Source of the DNA: Mesobacillus foraminis
GTDB taxonomy: Bacteria > Bacillota > Bacilli > Bacillales > Cytobacillaceae
Direction: 5' to 3'
Length of the DNA: 64,000 bases
NCBI RefSeq assembly: GCF_004340465.1
Contig: NZ_SLVV01000010.1
Coordinates: forward strand, 223,897 to 287,896
Shown: in pieces, positions 18,608 through 26,901 of the stretch
Layout of the letters: each line of letters starts with the position of its first letter
Numbering within the stretch: the first letter of the stretch is position 1
Position numbers and translations under genes: made by a program
The notes under the pieces: generated by a model
The model's database searches: none
Told to the model about the DNA's origin: nothing
Seen by the model: the letters and a program-made list of their open reading frames with translations, nothing else

Positions 18608-19597
18608 ATGATTGTAGCTCAAGATGGAAGCGGACAATTTACCAGTGTTCAGGAAGCGATCGATACCATACCGGATGACAATAAAAAGAGAGTTGTTATT
18701 TACATCAAGGATGGTGTGTATAAAGAAAAGCTTGAAATCCACAAACCCTTTATTTCTTTAATCGGAACAGACCGTACGAAAGTGAAAATTACATTCGATG
18801 ATTATGCCAGGAAGTTAATGGACAATGGAGAGAAAATGGGGACATTTGGTTCATACAGCACCATTATCACTGGAGACAGCTTCCTCGCCAAAAATATCAC
18901 CTTTGAAAACAATGCTGGCAGCGGGACCGTTGTCGGGCAGGCAGTAGCACTATATGTGGACGCAGACATGGTGGAATTCCACAATTGCTCGTTTTTAGGA
19001 AGTCAGGACACTTTGTTCACTGCCCCGCTGCCGCCAAAGCCAATAGAAGGAAATCGCTTTGGCGGACCCAGGGATGGTCTGGAAAAAAAGATGGGAAGAA
19101 GCTATTTCAGGAACTGTTATCTGGAAGGAGATGTGGATTTTATTTTCGGATCCGCAGCCTCTGTCTTCCAGCAATGCGAGATACACAGCCTGGACCAGTC
19201 AAGGGAAATCAATGGATATATTACGGCGGCATCCACCCCGGCTGAAGAAAAATACGGATATGTCTTTTTGGACTGCAGGTTAACGAGCAGTGCTGCAGCC
19301 CATACGGTCTACCTAGGCAGGCCATGGCGGGATTATGCAAAAACCGTATTTATCAATTGTTGGATGGGTGAGCATATTAAACCGGAAGGCTGGCATAACT
19401 GGGAAAAGCTGCATGCCGAAAAAACAGTCTTTTATGGGGAGTTCAACAGCAGGGGACCAGGAGGATCCATGGAGAACAGAGTGCCATGGGCAAAAGTGCT
19501 GACGGAGAAAGAGGCCAGGGAGTATACCCTTAAAAACGTATTGGGAGAAGATGAGAATTGGCCTTCCATTTGGGAGGAAGTCACCCAGGACGGGTAA
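18608..19597 (+). CDS. Pectinesterase (CE8), without signal peptide
   Basis: This 329-aa right-handed beta-helix enzyme removes methyl esters from homogalacturonan. The catalytic signature is complete: Gln111 (GQAVALYVDAD), Gln133 and Asp134 (GSQDTLF), Asp177 (GDVDFIFGSA) and Arg238/Trp240 (YLGRPWRDYAKT). The protein begins MIVAQDGSGQFTSVQEAID with no leader, so it should work inside the cell on imported methylated oligomers. It lies 9 nt after the hydrolase stop, with AGGGTGAT as ribosome site, and is the last gene of the galacturonan run. Secreted CE8 enzymes normally have a leader, so the intracellular form is notable. Confidence 0.92.
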   Translation: MIVAQDGSGQFTSVQEAIDTIPDDNKKRVVIYIKDGVYKEKLEIHKPFISLIGTDRTKVKITFDDYARKLMDNGEKMGTFGSYSTIITGDSFLAKNITFENNAGSGTVVGQAVALYVDADMVEFHNCSFLGSQDTLFTAPLPPKPIEGNRFGGPRDGLEKKMGRSYFRNCYLEGDVDFIFGSAASVFQQCEIHSLDQSREINGYITAASTPAEEKYGYVFLDCRLTSSAAAHTVYLGRPWRDYAKTVFINCWMGEHIKPEGWHNWEKLHAEKTVFYGEFNSRGPGGSMENRVPWAKVLTEKEAREYTLKNVLGEDENWPSIWEEVTQDG

Positions 19598-19665
19598 TCA
19601 AGTTCAGCCTGTGAATGGGCTTTCGCTGATTAAGGGAAGTCGGTCTTAATCCATAATGAAAAGAA

Positions 19666-20059
19666 AAGGGTGCCCAAAAGGGGTTCGGAATGGTCCCATT
19701 CCGAACCCTTTTTGTTCCCGGCTTTCTGTACAATGAGCTAACAATGGGAGGTGGCGCTTGATTTGTGGTTGAATACTTCTGGATTCTACACCACCTTGAG
19801 AGGTATCTTTAGAATAAGCTTGGTGATACTCCACATTGGCATTGTAAACCCTGTTGATTGGAGTGGAAGGCGCGCAGACTCCTGCGGGCTCAGTTGGACA
19901 GGTGTGACCCCGCAAGAGCGTGGGATAAGGAGGCACAGCGCCAGCCCCGAGGAAAGCGAAGCGCCTGGAACGGAAATCAACAGCCGCGTTTTTCCCGCAA
20001 ACAAATAAAAAAAACTGTAAACAACCTCGTAATTGTCTACAGTCTGAAGGGTGCCCAAA
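19666..20059. mobile_element. Decayed insertion flanked by a 13-bp duplication of a terminator arm
   Basis: AAGGGTGCCCAAA occurs at 19666-19678 and 20047-20059. The right copy is part of the terminator hairpin of the CBS gene. Between the copies are a strong hairpin (GGGTTCGGAATGG at 19681-19693 with its complement at 19696-19708, then TTTTT), the intergenic Bacillaceae repeat at 19853-19981, and an end reading ATTGTCTACAGTCTG, as at IS1182-like right ends. No transposase frame remains. The segment resembles the element at 22278-22990. Confidence 0.6.
19853..19981. repeat. Intergenic Bacillaceae repeat, copy 1
   Basis: The block runs from GTTGATTGGAGTGGAAGGCG to CGCCTGGAACGGAAATCAAC, with complementary ends and GC-rich internal hairpins (CTCCTGCGGG, GACCCCGCAAGAG). 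From memory, very similar sequences of about 130 bp are frequent between genes in many Bacillaceae. A second copy is at 22755-22885. Confidence 0.75.
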
Positions 20060-20070
20060 CGGCACCCTTG
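20047..20070. terminator. Bidirectional hairpin after the CBS gene
   Basis: AAGGGTGCC and GGCACCCTT form a 9-bp stem around CAAAC, with short T runs on both sides. It lies between convergent transcription of the pectinesterase operon and the CBS gene. Its left arm has been duplicated by the adjacent insertion. Confidence 0.7.
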
Positions 20071-20077
20071 TTTGATT

Positions 20078-20542
20078 CTAGTATTCTTTTATAATAGAGG
20101 ATTGGATTTTTCTGATGACATCTCCTCGGCTGATCACACCTACTACATGCCTGTTATGGTCAATGACAGGGAGCTTCTTGAAATGGTGTTCTGCTAAGAG
20201 AGAGACTGCCTTTTCCATATCTTCGTTCTCGGAAACGGAGATGATTCCCCTGGTTTTGGCAATATTGATGATTTCCGTCTCCGCCAGGTTGTCTAATCTC
20301 GTTTCCAGGCTTTGTCCTTCATCAAAGGCCATATAAAGAAGATAACTATAAATGCGGCTGTCAATGGGCTTGATGGCACGCAAAATATCTCCGTCGGATA
20401 CCATCCCCAAAAGTTTGCCGTCTTCACTGCAGATCGGCAGACCGCCAATTTTCTTTTCAACCAGCCTGCTCATTACATCTTTGATGCTCTCATTCGGTTT
20501 CGCTTTGACAACATCCTTGATCATAAAATCCTTGACCTTCAT
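20078..20542 (-). CDS. CBS-pair domain protein (YlbB-like)
   Basis: The start is placed at the ATG for MKVKDFMIKDVVKAKPNESI, preceded by AAAGAGGTGG. A 17-codon upstream extension has no ribosome site. The 154-aa product consists of two CBS repeats: GGLPICSEDGKLLGMVSDGDIL in the first and KKLPVIDHNRHVVGVISRGDVIRK in the second. A single Bateman module like this usually senses adenine nucleotides or S-adenosylmethionine and regulates another protein. No partner is encoded nearby and the physiological role is unknown. Confidence 0.8.
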   Translation of the reverse strand: MKVKDFMIKDVVKAKPNESIKDVMSRLVEKKIGGLPICSEDGKLLGMVSDGDILRAIKPIDSRIYSYLLYMAFDEGQSLETRLDNLAETEIINIAKTRGIISVSENEDMEKAVSLLAEHHFKKLPVIDHNRHVVGVISRGDVIRKIQSSIIKEY

Positions 20543-20832
20543 GACTGACCACCTCTTTAGTGAATAATATAAGAGTTTAAAAGGCAACTCCAATATATGA
20601 ACTCCGATTCAAGTATTTCACTTTTAGAATGGGAAGTCAATGGAAGATGAACTCCAATTCAGCTTTTGTTTCCTTCCTTCTTTCTTTTATTCCGTCAGGG
20701 CTTGCAATAGAGAATCGTTGACTAAAAGGGAGCATGAAGCTAAAGTGGATATGGGAATTATAATACAATAGTAGATATTCCATTTACCAGCAAATATTGG
20801 AACCTAAAGGAACATGGATAAGGAGAGAGAGA

Positions 20833-22206
20833 ATGAAAGGTGAAACAAAACAGAAATATGTAATATTCTCCTTATTGATTGCGACCTTCCTTACCGCAAT
20901 CGAAGGAACAATTGTCAGCACAGCTATGCCCAAAATAGTGGAAGATCTTGGCGGAAGTCAATTGTATACCTGGGTCATTTCGGTGTATCTGTTAACGACG
21001 GTCATAAGTACACCAGTATTTGGCAAATTGGCGGATTTGTTTGGCAGAAAAATGATGTTTGTGATCGGTGTTGTCATTTTTTTAATCGGCTCCACCCTTT
21101 CCGGATTTTCTCAATCGATGGAACAGCTTGTCATTTTTCGGGCGATTCAAGGGATTGGTGCAGGTGCGCTGACGACCATCCCTTTTACCATTATCGGGGA
21201 TGTGTTCACGTATGAGCAGCGGGCAAAAGTTCAGGGCTGGATCAGCTCTGTGTGGGGAATTTCAGGCATTGTTGGCCCGCTTGTCGGCGGTTTTATTGTG
21301 GACACCATATCATGGCACTGGATTTTCTTTATGAATCTGCCGTTTGGCATCGTTGCCCTTTGTTTATTGTGGGTCTCTTTGCATGAACAGATTGAAAAGA
21401 AAAAGCAAACCATTGATTATGCAGGTATTTTCACCTTTGCTGTCAGCATGACCGCATTTTTGTATGCCTTGACATTACTTAAGGAAGAAAATCAGGTAAC
21501 CGGCAGCATTCTGACGTTATTCATCGTAACGGTTGCAGGACTTGGCCTGTTTATATGGATTGAAGCGAAAGGAAAAGAGCCAATGCTTCCGCTTTCGCTG
21601 TTTAAGATTCGTTTTATTACCGTAGCGAATATCGCCGGATTTTTGCTTGGATTTATACTGGTGACAGTGACGTTTTATATTCCGTTATGGGTGCAAGGCG
21701 TAACAAATTTAAACGCTACGTTTTCGGGGATTGCCATGCTGCCAATGTCCCTTACCTGGCCCTTTGGAGCGGTGCTGTCAGGGAGATTGCTGGCGAAAAC
21801 CTCCATTGGCAAGGTGTCGCTAATCGGGATTGTCATCATTGTGGCTGGCTGTCTCGGGCTGGTTACATTCCAGACAGGCACGACCATTCCATGGATGATG
21901 TTCATCACCGCTGTATTGGGGTTTGGTTTTGGACTCGCACTAACTTCCTTTACAGTGGCGGTCCAGTCAGCAGTGGACTGGAATATGCGAGGGGCTGCCA
22001 TGGGGTCGAATAATCTGATGCGAAACCTGGGACAGGCAATCGGAATCGCCGTTTCTGGTTTATGGCTGAGCGATGAGCTGAGCGGCAAAGCCCTTGAAAC
22101 CAGCTTGCATACCGTATTTATCATGCTTGTTTTACTGGCTCTGGCTGCAAGCCTTACCGCCGCTTTCCTGTTGAAGAAAAAGGGAAATGAGCTATCGATC
22201 CAATAA
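20833..22206 (+). CDS. DHA2/EmrB-QacA family MFS exporter
   Basis: The start is placed at ATG 20833 after AAGGAGAG; an upstream ATG at 20797 has no site. The 457-aa hydrophobic protein has the early motif TAIEGTIVSTAMPKIVEDLGG (motif D1), motif A as GKLADLFGRKMMF, and the GIGAGALTTIPFTIIGD motif B/C region with conserved Arg in IFRAIQG. About 14 helices are expected. These proton antiporters expel drugs or metabolites; the substrate is not evident. It is flanked on both sides by decayed mobile elements and shows no functional link to the pectin or trehalose genes. Confidence 0.85.
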   Translation: MKGETKQKYVIFSLLIATFLTAIEGTIVSTAMPKIVEDLGGSQLYTWVISVYLLTTVISTPVFGKLADLFGRKMMFVIGVVIFLIGSTLSGFSQSMEQLVIFRAIQGIGAGALTTIPFTIIGDVFTYEQRAKVQGWISSVWGISGIVGPLVGGFIVDTISWHWIFFMNLPFGIVALCLLWVSLHEQIEKKKQTIDYAGIFTFAVSMTAFLYALTLLKEENQVTGSILTLFIVTVAGLGLFIWIEAKGKEPMLPLSLFKIRFITVANIAGFLLGFILVTVTFYIPLWVQGVTNLNATFSGIAMLPMSLTWPFGAVLSGRLLAKTSIGKVSLIGIVIIVAGCLGLVTFQTGTTIPWMMFITAVLGFGFGLALTSFTVAVQSAVDWNMRGAAMGSNNLMRNLGQAIGIAVSGLWLSDELSGKALETSLHTVFIMLVLLALAASLTAAFLLKKKGNELSIQ

Positions 22207-22396
22207 GGTGCAGTGCCGGTCAAGAGGTTCTATAGCACCTTGTAAAATAAGTTTCATAGTAGGTCGAGAGCACGTTCTCCTGTTAGGAGATCGTGTCAGT
22301 TTGTCGACAAAATGGGTTCGGAATAGTCTCATTCCGAACCTCTTTTTGATTTTATTGTGTTTTTACCTCTTGTATAATGATCCTCATTTCAGGCTC

Positions 22397-22650
22397 CTAG
22401 GCCATTATCGGACCTCTCCATTTCCAATTGGCCGTCTTTTTCAGGTTCAAGGCAGCGAAAGAGAGCATCGCCTGCATCAACAATTTTTTAAGTCCCTTAG
22501 AGTTTTCCAATGCATTTCATGCTTTCTTTTGCATCTGCGAATATCCGCTCGATGGTTTCCTTCCGTTTCGAATAGATGTTTTTTACTTCTTGTTTATGCC
22601 TCAGGCGGCCTGCTTCTTCCACATACCCTTGATATATGACGGGTGACCGC
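22397..22650 (-). pseudogene. IS1182-family transposase, C-terminal remnant
   Basis: On the minus strand, reading in shifting frames gives VKNIYSKRKETIERIFADAKE and then GLKKLLMQAMLSFAALNLKK-TANWKW before a TAG at 22397-22399. This matches the end of IS1182-family transposases (KRKETIERVFADAKEKHGMR ... LRGLKKLxMQAMLxFAAMNLKKMANW, from memory). A frameshift lies between the two blocks, and the N-terminal three-quarters of the gene is missing. The upstream limit of homology, about 22650, is approximate. Confidence 0.8.
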
Positions 22651-22754
22651 CTTTTGATGGAATTTTTTCTGAAAGCATCTTCATCGCCTCCAGCGTTTTA
22701 TATTTCCATTTTATTTTAGTTTGGTGTTACTGCAACATTCACTATTAGAACCCT

Positions 22755-22885
22755 GTTGATTGGAGTGGAAGGCGTGAAGACTCCTGCGAGATCAGCGGGA
22801 CAGGTTAGACCCCGCAGGAGCAGCAGCGTCGAGGAGGCTTACCGCCCGCCCCGCGGAAAGCGAAACGCCTGGAACGGAAGTCAAC
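22755..22885. repeat. Intergenic Bacillaceae repeat, copy 2
   Basis: This is the same block as at 19853-19981, running from GTTGATTGGAGTGGAAGGCG to a GGAACGGAAGTCAAC end, with the typical internal CGAGGAGGCTTACCGCCCGC segment. It lies in the same orientation as copy 1 and inside the decayed IS1182-like element. Confidence 0.78.
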
Positions 22886-23095
22886 AGCTCATTTTTACAA
22901 CCAGACATAATAAAAAAAGACTGTGACAACCTCAATTTTCATCGAGAGTTTGTCTAAAGTCTGGCACGGTTTCCTGTTAGGAGATCGTGTTTTTTTATGC
23001 TGCAGTTTTTCTTTTGGCAAATATTGTGTTTTTTTTAGCTGGAAAGGGTACAAGCAATAACGAAGAAATTACAAAAAAATATAGCAACTTTATTG

Positions 23096-23157
23096 TTGAC
23101 AAACTTGTATAGGCAAGATAATATGTGTATATACAAGTTGTAGCTTGCATAGACAAG
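23096..23157 (+). promoter_or_regulatory. treP promoter with three phased TreR-type operators
   Basis: TTGACA (23096-23101) and TAATAT (23119-23124) are 17 bp apart. Three related palindromes lie at 23104-23117 (CTTGTATAGGCAAG), 23124-23137 (TGTGTATATACAAG) and 23144-23157 (CTTGCATAGACAAG), each exactly 20 bp from the last. They resemble the B. subtilis tre operator. The first fills the promoter spacer, so TreR binding should block polymerase until trehalose-6-phosphate releases it. Confidence 0.78.
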
Positions 23158-23199
23158 TTACTCCTTGTCATTTCAACCTTTACCTTTTGCTGTTTCATT

Positions 23200-23213
23200 T
23201 GTAAACGTTTAAG
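23200..23213 (+). promoter_or_regulatory. cre-like site 1 of the tre operon
   Basis: TGTAAACGTTTAAG matches the first twelve positions of the CcpA consensus and deviates at the last two. It lies about 75 nt after the expected start point. Confidence 0.5.
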
Positions 23214-23338
23214 ACCTGTTAATGGGGTGCGGAAATCCCTGATAACAGGATAAAAATGTAACCGTGAACAAATGGTAATAGAAAGCCTTATAAACGGCGG
23301 AGAGGAAGAGGAGGAAACGTGTCATTTTATATCAAAAT

Positions 23339-23352
23339 TGTAAACGGTAACA
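23339..23352 (+). promoter_or_regulatory. cre site 2, next to the treP ribosome site
   Basis: TGTAAACGGTAACA fits TGWAANCGNTNWCA completely. It ends one base before the GGGGG ribosome binding sequence of treP, so bound CcpA would act as a roadblock. Confidence 0.7.
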
Positions 23353-23365
23353 GGGGGTTTAATAA

Positions 23366-24769
23366 ATGAGCATAAATAAAGAATCTGTTGAACAAATTGT
23401 TCAGGCTGTCGGCGGCAAAGAAAATATCGCTGGAGCCACCCATTGCGTCACCCGCTTGCGCTTTGCCCTTAGGGATGAAGGCAAGGTAGACAAGGATGCA
23501 TTGGAAAGTATTGATCTTGTCAAAGGATCCTTCTCTGCCAATGGACAGTATCAGGTCGTCATCGGACAGGGAACGGTTGATAAAGTCTATAAGGAAATGG
23601 TTGCCATGACTGGCATCGGGGAATCCTCCAAGCAGGATGTTAAAGATGAGGCAGCTAAGAAACTAAACCCTTTGCAGCGTGCGATTAAAACGCTGGCCGA
23701 TATTTTTATCCCGATCCTTCCAGCGATCGTGACAGCCGGTTTGCTGATGGGGATTAACAATATCCTTACTGGACCCGGGATATTCTTCGATGAAAAAGCG
23801 CTTGTCGATGTCTACCCTCAATGGAAAGACGTTGCCAGCATCATTAACTTGATTGCCAATACAGCGTTTGTGTTCTTGCCTGGTTTAATAGGCTGGTCTG
23901 CCGTTAACCGATTTGGCGGAAGCCCATTGCTTGGTATTGTCCTGGGATTAATGCTTGTCCACCCGGATCTATTAAATGCATGGGGCTATGGTTCAGCCGA
24001 AGAAATTCCAACCTGGAACCTGTTTGGATTAGAAGTGCAAAAGGTTGGATACCAGGGTCAGGTCTTGCCGGTCCTGCTTGCATCTTATGTACTGGCAAGC
24101 ATTGAAAAATTCTTGAAGAGAATGATTCCGGATGCCTTCCAGCTATTGCTTGTGGCTCCAATTGCCCTGCTGGTGACAGGCCTTCTTTCCTTTATCGCGA
24201 TTGGACCAATCACATTTGCCATCGGAAATGTCATCACAGATGCAGTCGTCAATATTTTTGGATTTGCTCCAATCCTTGGTGGATTGATCTATGGCGGACT
24301 TTATGCACCGCTTGTTATTACAGGGATGCACCATACGTTCCTGGCGGTTGACCTCCAGCTGATCGGAAGCACGGGCGGAACCTTCCTATGGCCAATGGTC
24401 GCTCTTTCCAACATCGCTCAGGGAAGTGCCGCACTGGCCATGATGTTCCTGTTAAAAGATGAAAAATTGAAAAGCCTTTCTGTCACATCAGCAGTCTCTG
24501 CTTACCTGGGAGTAACAGAACCAGCGATGTTCGGGGTAAACCTGCGCTACCGCTTTGCCTTTATCTCTGCGATCATTGGGTCTGCCCTGGCAGGAGCTCT
24601 GATTTCTGTACAGGGTGTAAAAGCTCCATCCATTGGTGTGGGCGGTCTGCCGGGCTTCTTGTCCATCTTCCCTCAAAACTGGGGAGCGTTCTTTATCGGG
24701 ATGGCAATCACACTTGTGGTTCCGTTCGTCCTGACATTCTTATTAGGTAAAATGCGCAAAGCGAAGTAA
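23366..24769 (+). CDS. treP: PTS trehalose-specific EIIBC component
   Basis: This 467-aa protein is close to TreP (about 470). The EIIB domain is at 1-90, with the phosphorylated Cys27 in ATHCVTRLRFALRDEG. It is followed by an EIIC membrane domain from about 105, with conserved GGLIYGGLYAPLVITGMHHTFLAVDLQL and AYLGVTEPAMFGVNLRY. There is no EIIA domain, so phosphate must come from a separate glucose-type EIIA, as in B. subtilis. It imports trehalose as trehalose-6-phosphate. Sucrose-type EIIBC proteins are similar, but the adjacent treA and treR fix the assignment. Confidence 0.92.
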   Translation: MSINKESVEQIVQAVGGKENIAGATHCVTRLRFALRDEGKVDKDALESIDLVKGSFSANGQYQVVIGQGTVDKVYKEMVAMTGIGESSKQDVKDEAAKKLNPLQRAIKTLADIFIPILPAIVTAGLLMGINNILTGPGIFFDEKALVDVYPQWKDVASIINLIANTAFVFLPGLIGWSAVNRFGGSPLLGIVLGLMLVHPDLLNAWGYGSAEEIPTWNLFGLEVQKVGYQGQVLPVLLASYVLASIEKFLKRMIPDAFQLLLVAPIALLVTGLLSFIAIGPITFAIGNVITDAVVNIFGFAPILGGLIYGGLYAPLVITGMHHTFLAVDLQLIGSTGGTFLWPMVALSNIAQGSAALAMMFLLKDEKLKSLSVTSAVSAYLGVTEPAMFGVNLRYRFAFISAIIGSALAGALISVQGVKAPSIGVGGLPGFLSIFPQNWGAFFIGMAITLVVPFVLTFLLGKMRKAK

Positions 24770-25032
24770 CAGCACTCATGATGGTGTGCCAGCGGGCGAG
24801 CCGGCACACAACTGCTGAAAATAAAAAAACAGGACGATACCATTGGGGCAAAATAGGCATAAGCCTAGCCCATGATGGTATCGTATCTTGCTTTTTGGGT
24901 ACATGGAAACTATACAGTAAGAATGCTGGTCTCCAGGAGCAAGGGAAGCTTAAGATGGGAGCTCCTGTTAAAAGCAGGCATTCCTCTTGCACTGGAAAAG
25001 AAAATAAGCTGCTGAACAGGAGTGGAAAGGCA

Positions 25033-26721
25033 ATGGATAAAACATGGTGGAAAGAAAGTGTCGTTTATCAGATTTACCCCAGAAGCTTTATGGACAGCAA
25101 TGGGGATGGCATCGGCGATCTGCAAGGAATCATCTCCCGGCTTGATTATCTGAAAAATTTAGGGATTGATGTGATCTGGCTTTCTCCTGTCTATAAATCG
25201 CCCAATGATGATAATGGCTATGATATCAGCGACTATCAGGATATTATGGATGAATTTGGGACAATGGCTGACTGGGAAGAGCTTCTTGACGAAGTACATA
25301 AACGCGGAATGAAGCTGATCATGGATCTGGTGGTTAACCACAGTTCAGATGAACACCCATGGTTTGCTGAAGCACGAAAATCAAAGGATAACCCGTATCG
25401 GGATTACTACATTTGGCGGGAGGGCAAGGAAGGAAAAGAGCCTACCAACTGGTATTCCAATTTTGGCGGTTCGGCATGGGAATACGATGAAGCAACGGGT
25501 GAATATTATTTGCACCTCTTTTCAAAAAAACAGCCGGATCTTAATTGGAGAAACCCGAAACTGCGGCAGGAAGTCTATAAAATGATGAAATGGTGGCTTG
25601 ATAAGGGGATTGACGGGTTCCGGATGGATGTCATCAATTTTATTTCGAAGCCGGATGAATTCCTTGATGGAGTGCCTAAACCGGGCAAAAAATACGCATC
25701 TGGCAGCCAGTTTTACCGAAATGGCCTCCATATTCATGACTACCTCCAGGAAATGAACAGCGAAGCCCTCTCAAGCTATGATGTCATGACGGTCGGCGAA
25801 ATGCCCGGGGTTACTCCGGAACTTGCCCAGGATTATACGTCCGACGAGCGTAATGAGCTGAACATGGTGTTTCAGTTTGAACATATGGGCCTCGATAATG
25901 GGCCAAATGGAAAATGGGATTTAAAACCGCTGAACTTGATTGACTTAAAAGAAAACTTGACGAAGTGGCAAATTGCACTGGAGGAAAAAGGCTGGAACAG
26001 TCTGTACTTCAACAACCATGATCAGCCCCGGGCTGTTTCCAGGTTCGGCGATGACAAGACTTACAGGGTTGCATCGGCCAAAATGCTGGCAACTTTGCTC
26101 CATATGATGAAAGGCACTCCCTATGTGTATCAGGGCGAAGAAATTGGCATGACCAACATTCGTTTTGGTGATATCGAGGATTACCGGGATATTGAAATTA
26201 TGAATTTTTATCAGGAGCAGAAAGAAGAAGGTGCCCCCGAGGAACAAATCATGGAAAGCATCTATGTAAAGGGGCGGGACAACTCCAGGACTCCCATGCT
26301 ATGGGATGGAAGCCCGAATGCCGGTTTCACAAGCGGAACACCGTGGATAAAAGTAAATCCTAACTACAAGGATGTAAATGCAGAAGACGCTCAAAAGGAC
26401 CCAGGCTCGGTCTACCATTATTACCGAAAGCTCATTCAGCTCCGGAAAACACATGAAATCATTGTGTATGGAAGGTATGAACTGCTGTTAGAAGCCCATC
26501 CGGAGCTATTTGTCTATAAACGTACCCTGAATGGTGACACCTTGCTGGTGATCTGTAATTTTTACGGAAATGAAACAGAGTTCGAATGGCCGGATCACCT
26601 TCCAAACAGCTCGGCAGAATTGTTAATAACCAATTACGAAAACAATCAGTCAGATAAGTTGGGGACAATCAATCTGGCTCCATATGAAACAAGAGTTTAT
26701 CTAATAAAGAGTTCCTGTTAA
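25033..26721 (+). CDS. malL: GH13 oligo-1,6-glucosidase (MalL-like)
   Basis: The start is placed at ATG 25033 (MDKTWWKESVVYQIYPRSF) after AGGAG. The frame extends upstream but that part is not protein-like. The 562-aa product belongs to GH13 subfamily 31, with Asp199 nucleophile in GFRMDVIN, acid Glu256 in VGEMPG and Asp330 in NNHDQPR. Val200 next to the nucleophile is the residue associated with alpha-1,6 specificity. It resembles B. subtilis MalL more than TreA. It probably hydrolyses isomaltose-type or short alpha-glucosides and here has been inserted between treP and treA. A phospho-glucosidase activity cannot be excluded. Confidence 0.85.
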   Translation: MDKTWWKESVVYQIYPRSFMDSNGDGIGDLQGIISRLDYLKNLGIDVIWLSPVYKSPNDDNGYDISDYQDIMDEFGTMADWEELLDEVHKRGMKLIMDLVVNHSSDEHPWFAEARKSKDNPYRDYYIWREGKEGKEPTNWYSNFGGSAWEYDEATGEYYLHLFSKKQPDLNWRNPKLRQEVYKMMKWWLDKGIDGFRMDVINFISKPDEFLDGVPKPGKKYASGSQFYRNGLHIHDYLQEMNSEALSSYDVMTVGEMPGVTPELAQDYTSDERNELNMVFQFEHMGLDNGPNGKWDLKPLNLIDLKENLTKWQIALEEKGWNSLYFNNHDQPRAVSRFGDDKTYRVASAKMLATLLHMMKGTPYVYQGEEIGMTNIRFGDIEDYRDIEIMNFYQEQKEEGAPEEQIMESIYVKGRDNSRTPMLWDGSPNAGFTSGTPWIKVNPNYKDVNAEDAQKDPGSVYHYYRKLIQLRKTHEIIVYGRYELLLEAHPELFVYKRTLNGDTLLVICNFYGNETEFEWPDHLPNSSAELLITNYENNQSDKLGTINLAPYETRVYLIKSSC

Positions 26722-26744
26722 ACTTGCCTGCTGATTTTTGTACT

Positions 26745-26815
26745 CGAGGCGGGTCCGGGGGTCCCCCAGCGCTTGCCGCGGGGTTTCCCTTTACCCCGTT
26801 TCTCAAGCAGGAGTC
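26745..26815. other. GC-rich block between malL and treA
   Basis: A 70-nt stretch with GGGGGTCCCCC and CCGCGGGG is far more GC-rich than its surroundings. It can fold strongly but has no T run. It may be a fragment of a repeat element or an mRNA processing hairpin between malL and treA. Confidence 0.35.
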
Positions 26816-26901
26816 ACGTGCCTGGTGATCGGTTTTAGCGGGATCTGTAAAAACAATTATGAGTAACAGTCCAATATAAAAAGAAATGGTGGGATCAGCA
26901 C

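Larger units (their letters stand above)
22278..22990. mobile_element. Decayed IS1182-like element flanked by a 19-bp terminator duplication
   Basis: TCCTGTTAGGAGATCGTGT is present at 22278-22296 and 22972-22990. Both copies lie within a hairpin (TCTCC TGTTA GGAGA type), and the right one is followed by seven Ts, as a real terminator. Inside, the left end CAGTTTGTCGACAAA and the inverse of the right end TTTGTCTAAAGTCTG are imperfect inverted repeats. The segment contains a hairpin around 22316-22342, a C-terminal transposase remnant on the minus strand, and the intergenic repeat at 22755-22885. The arrangement repeats that of 19666-20059. Confidence 0.65.

Noticed and set aside
19646-20065. 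Protein-coding frames on both strands over the intergenic repeat
   Set aside because: They arise from a GC-rich repeat element that is present again at 22755 with different frames and stops.
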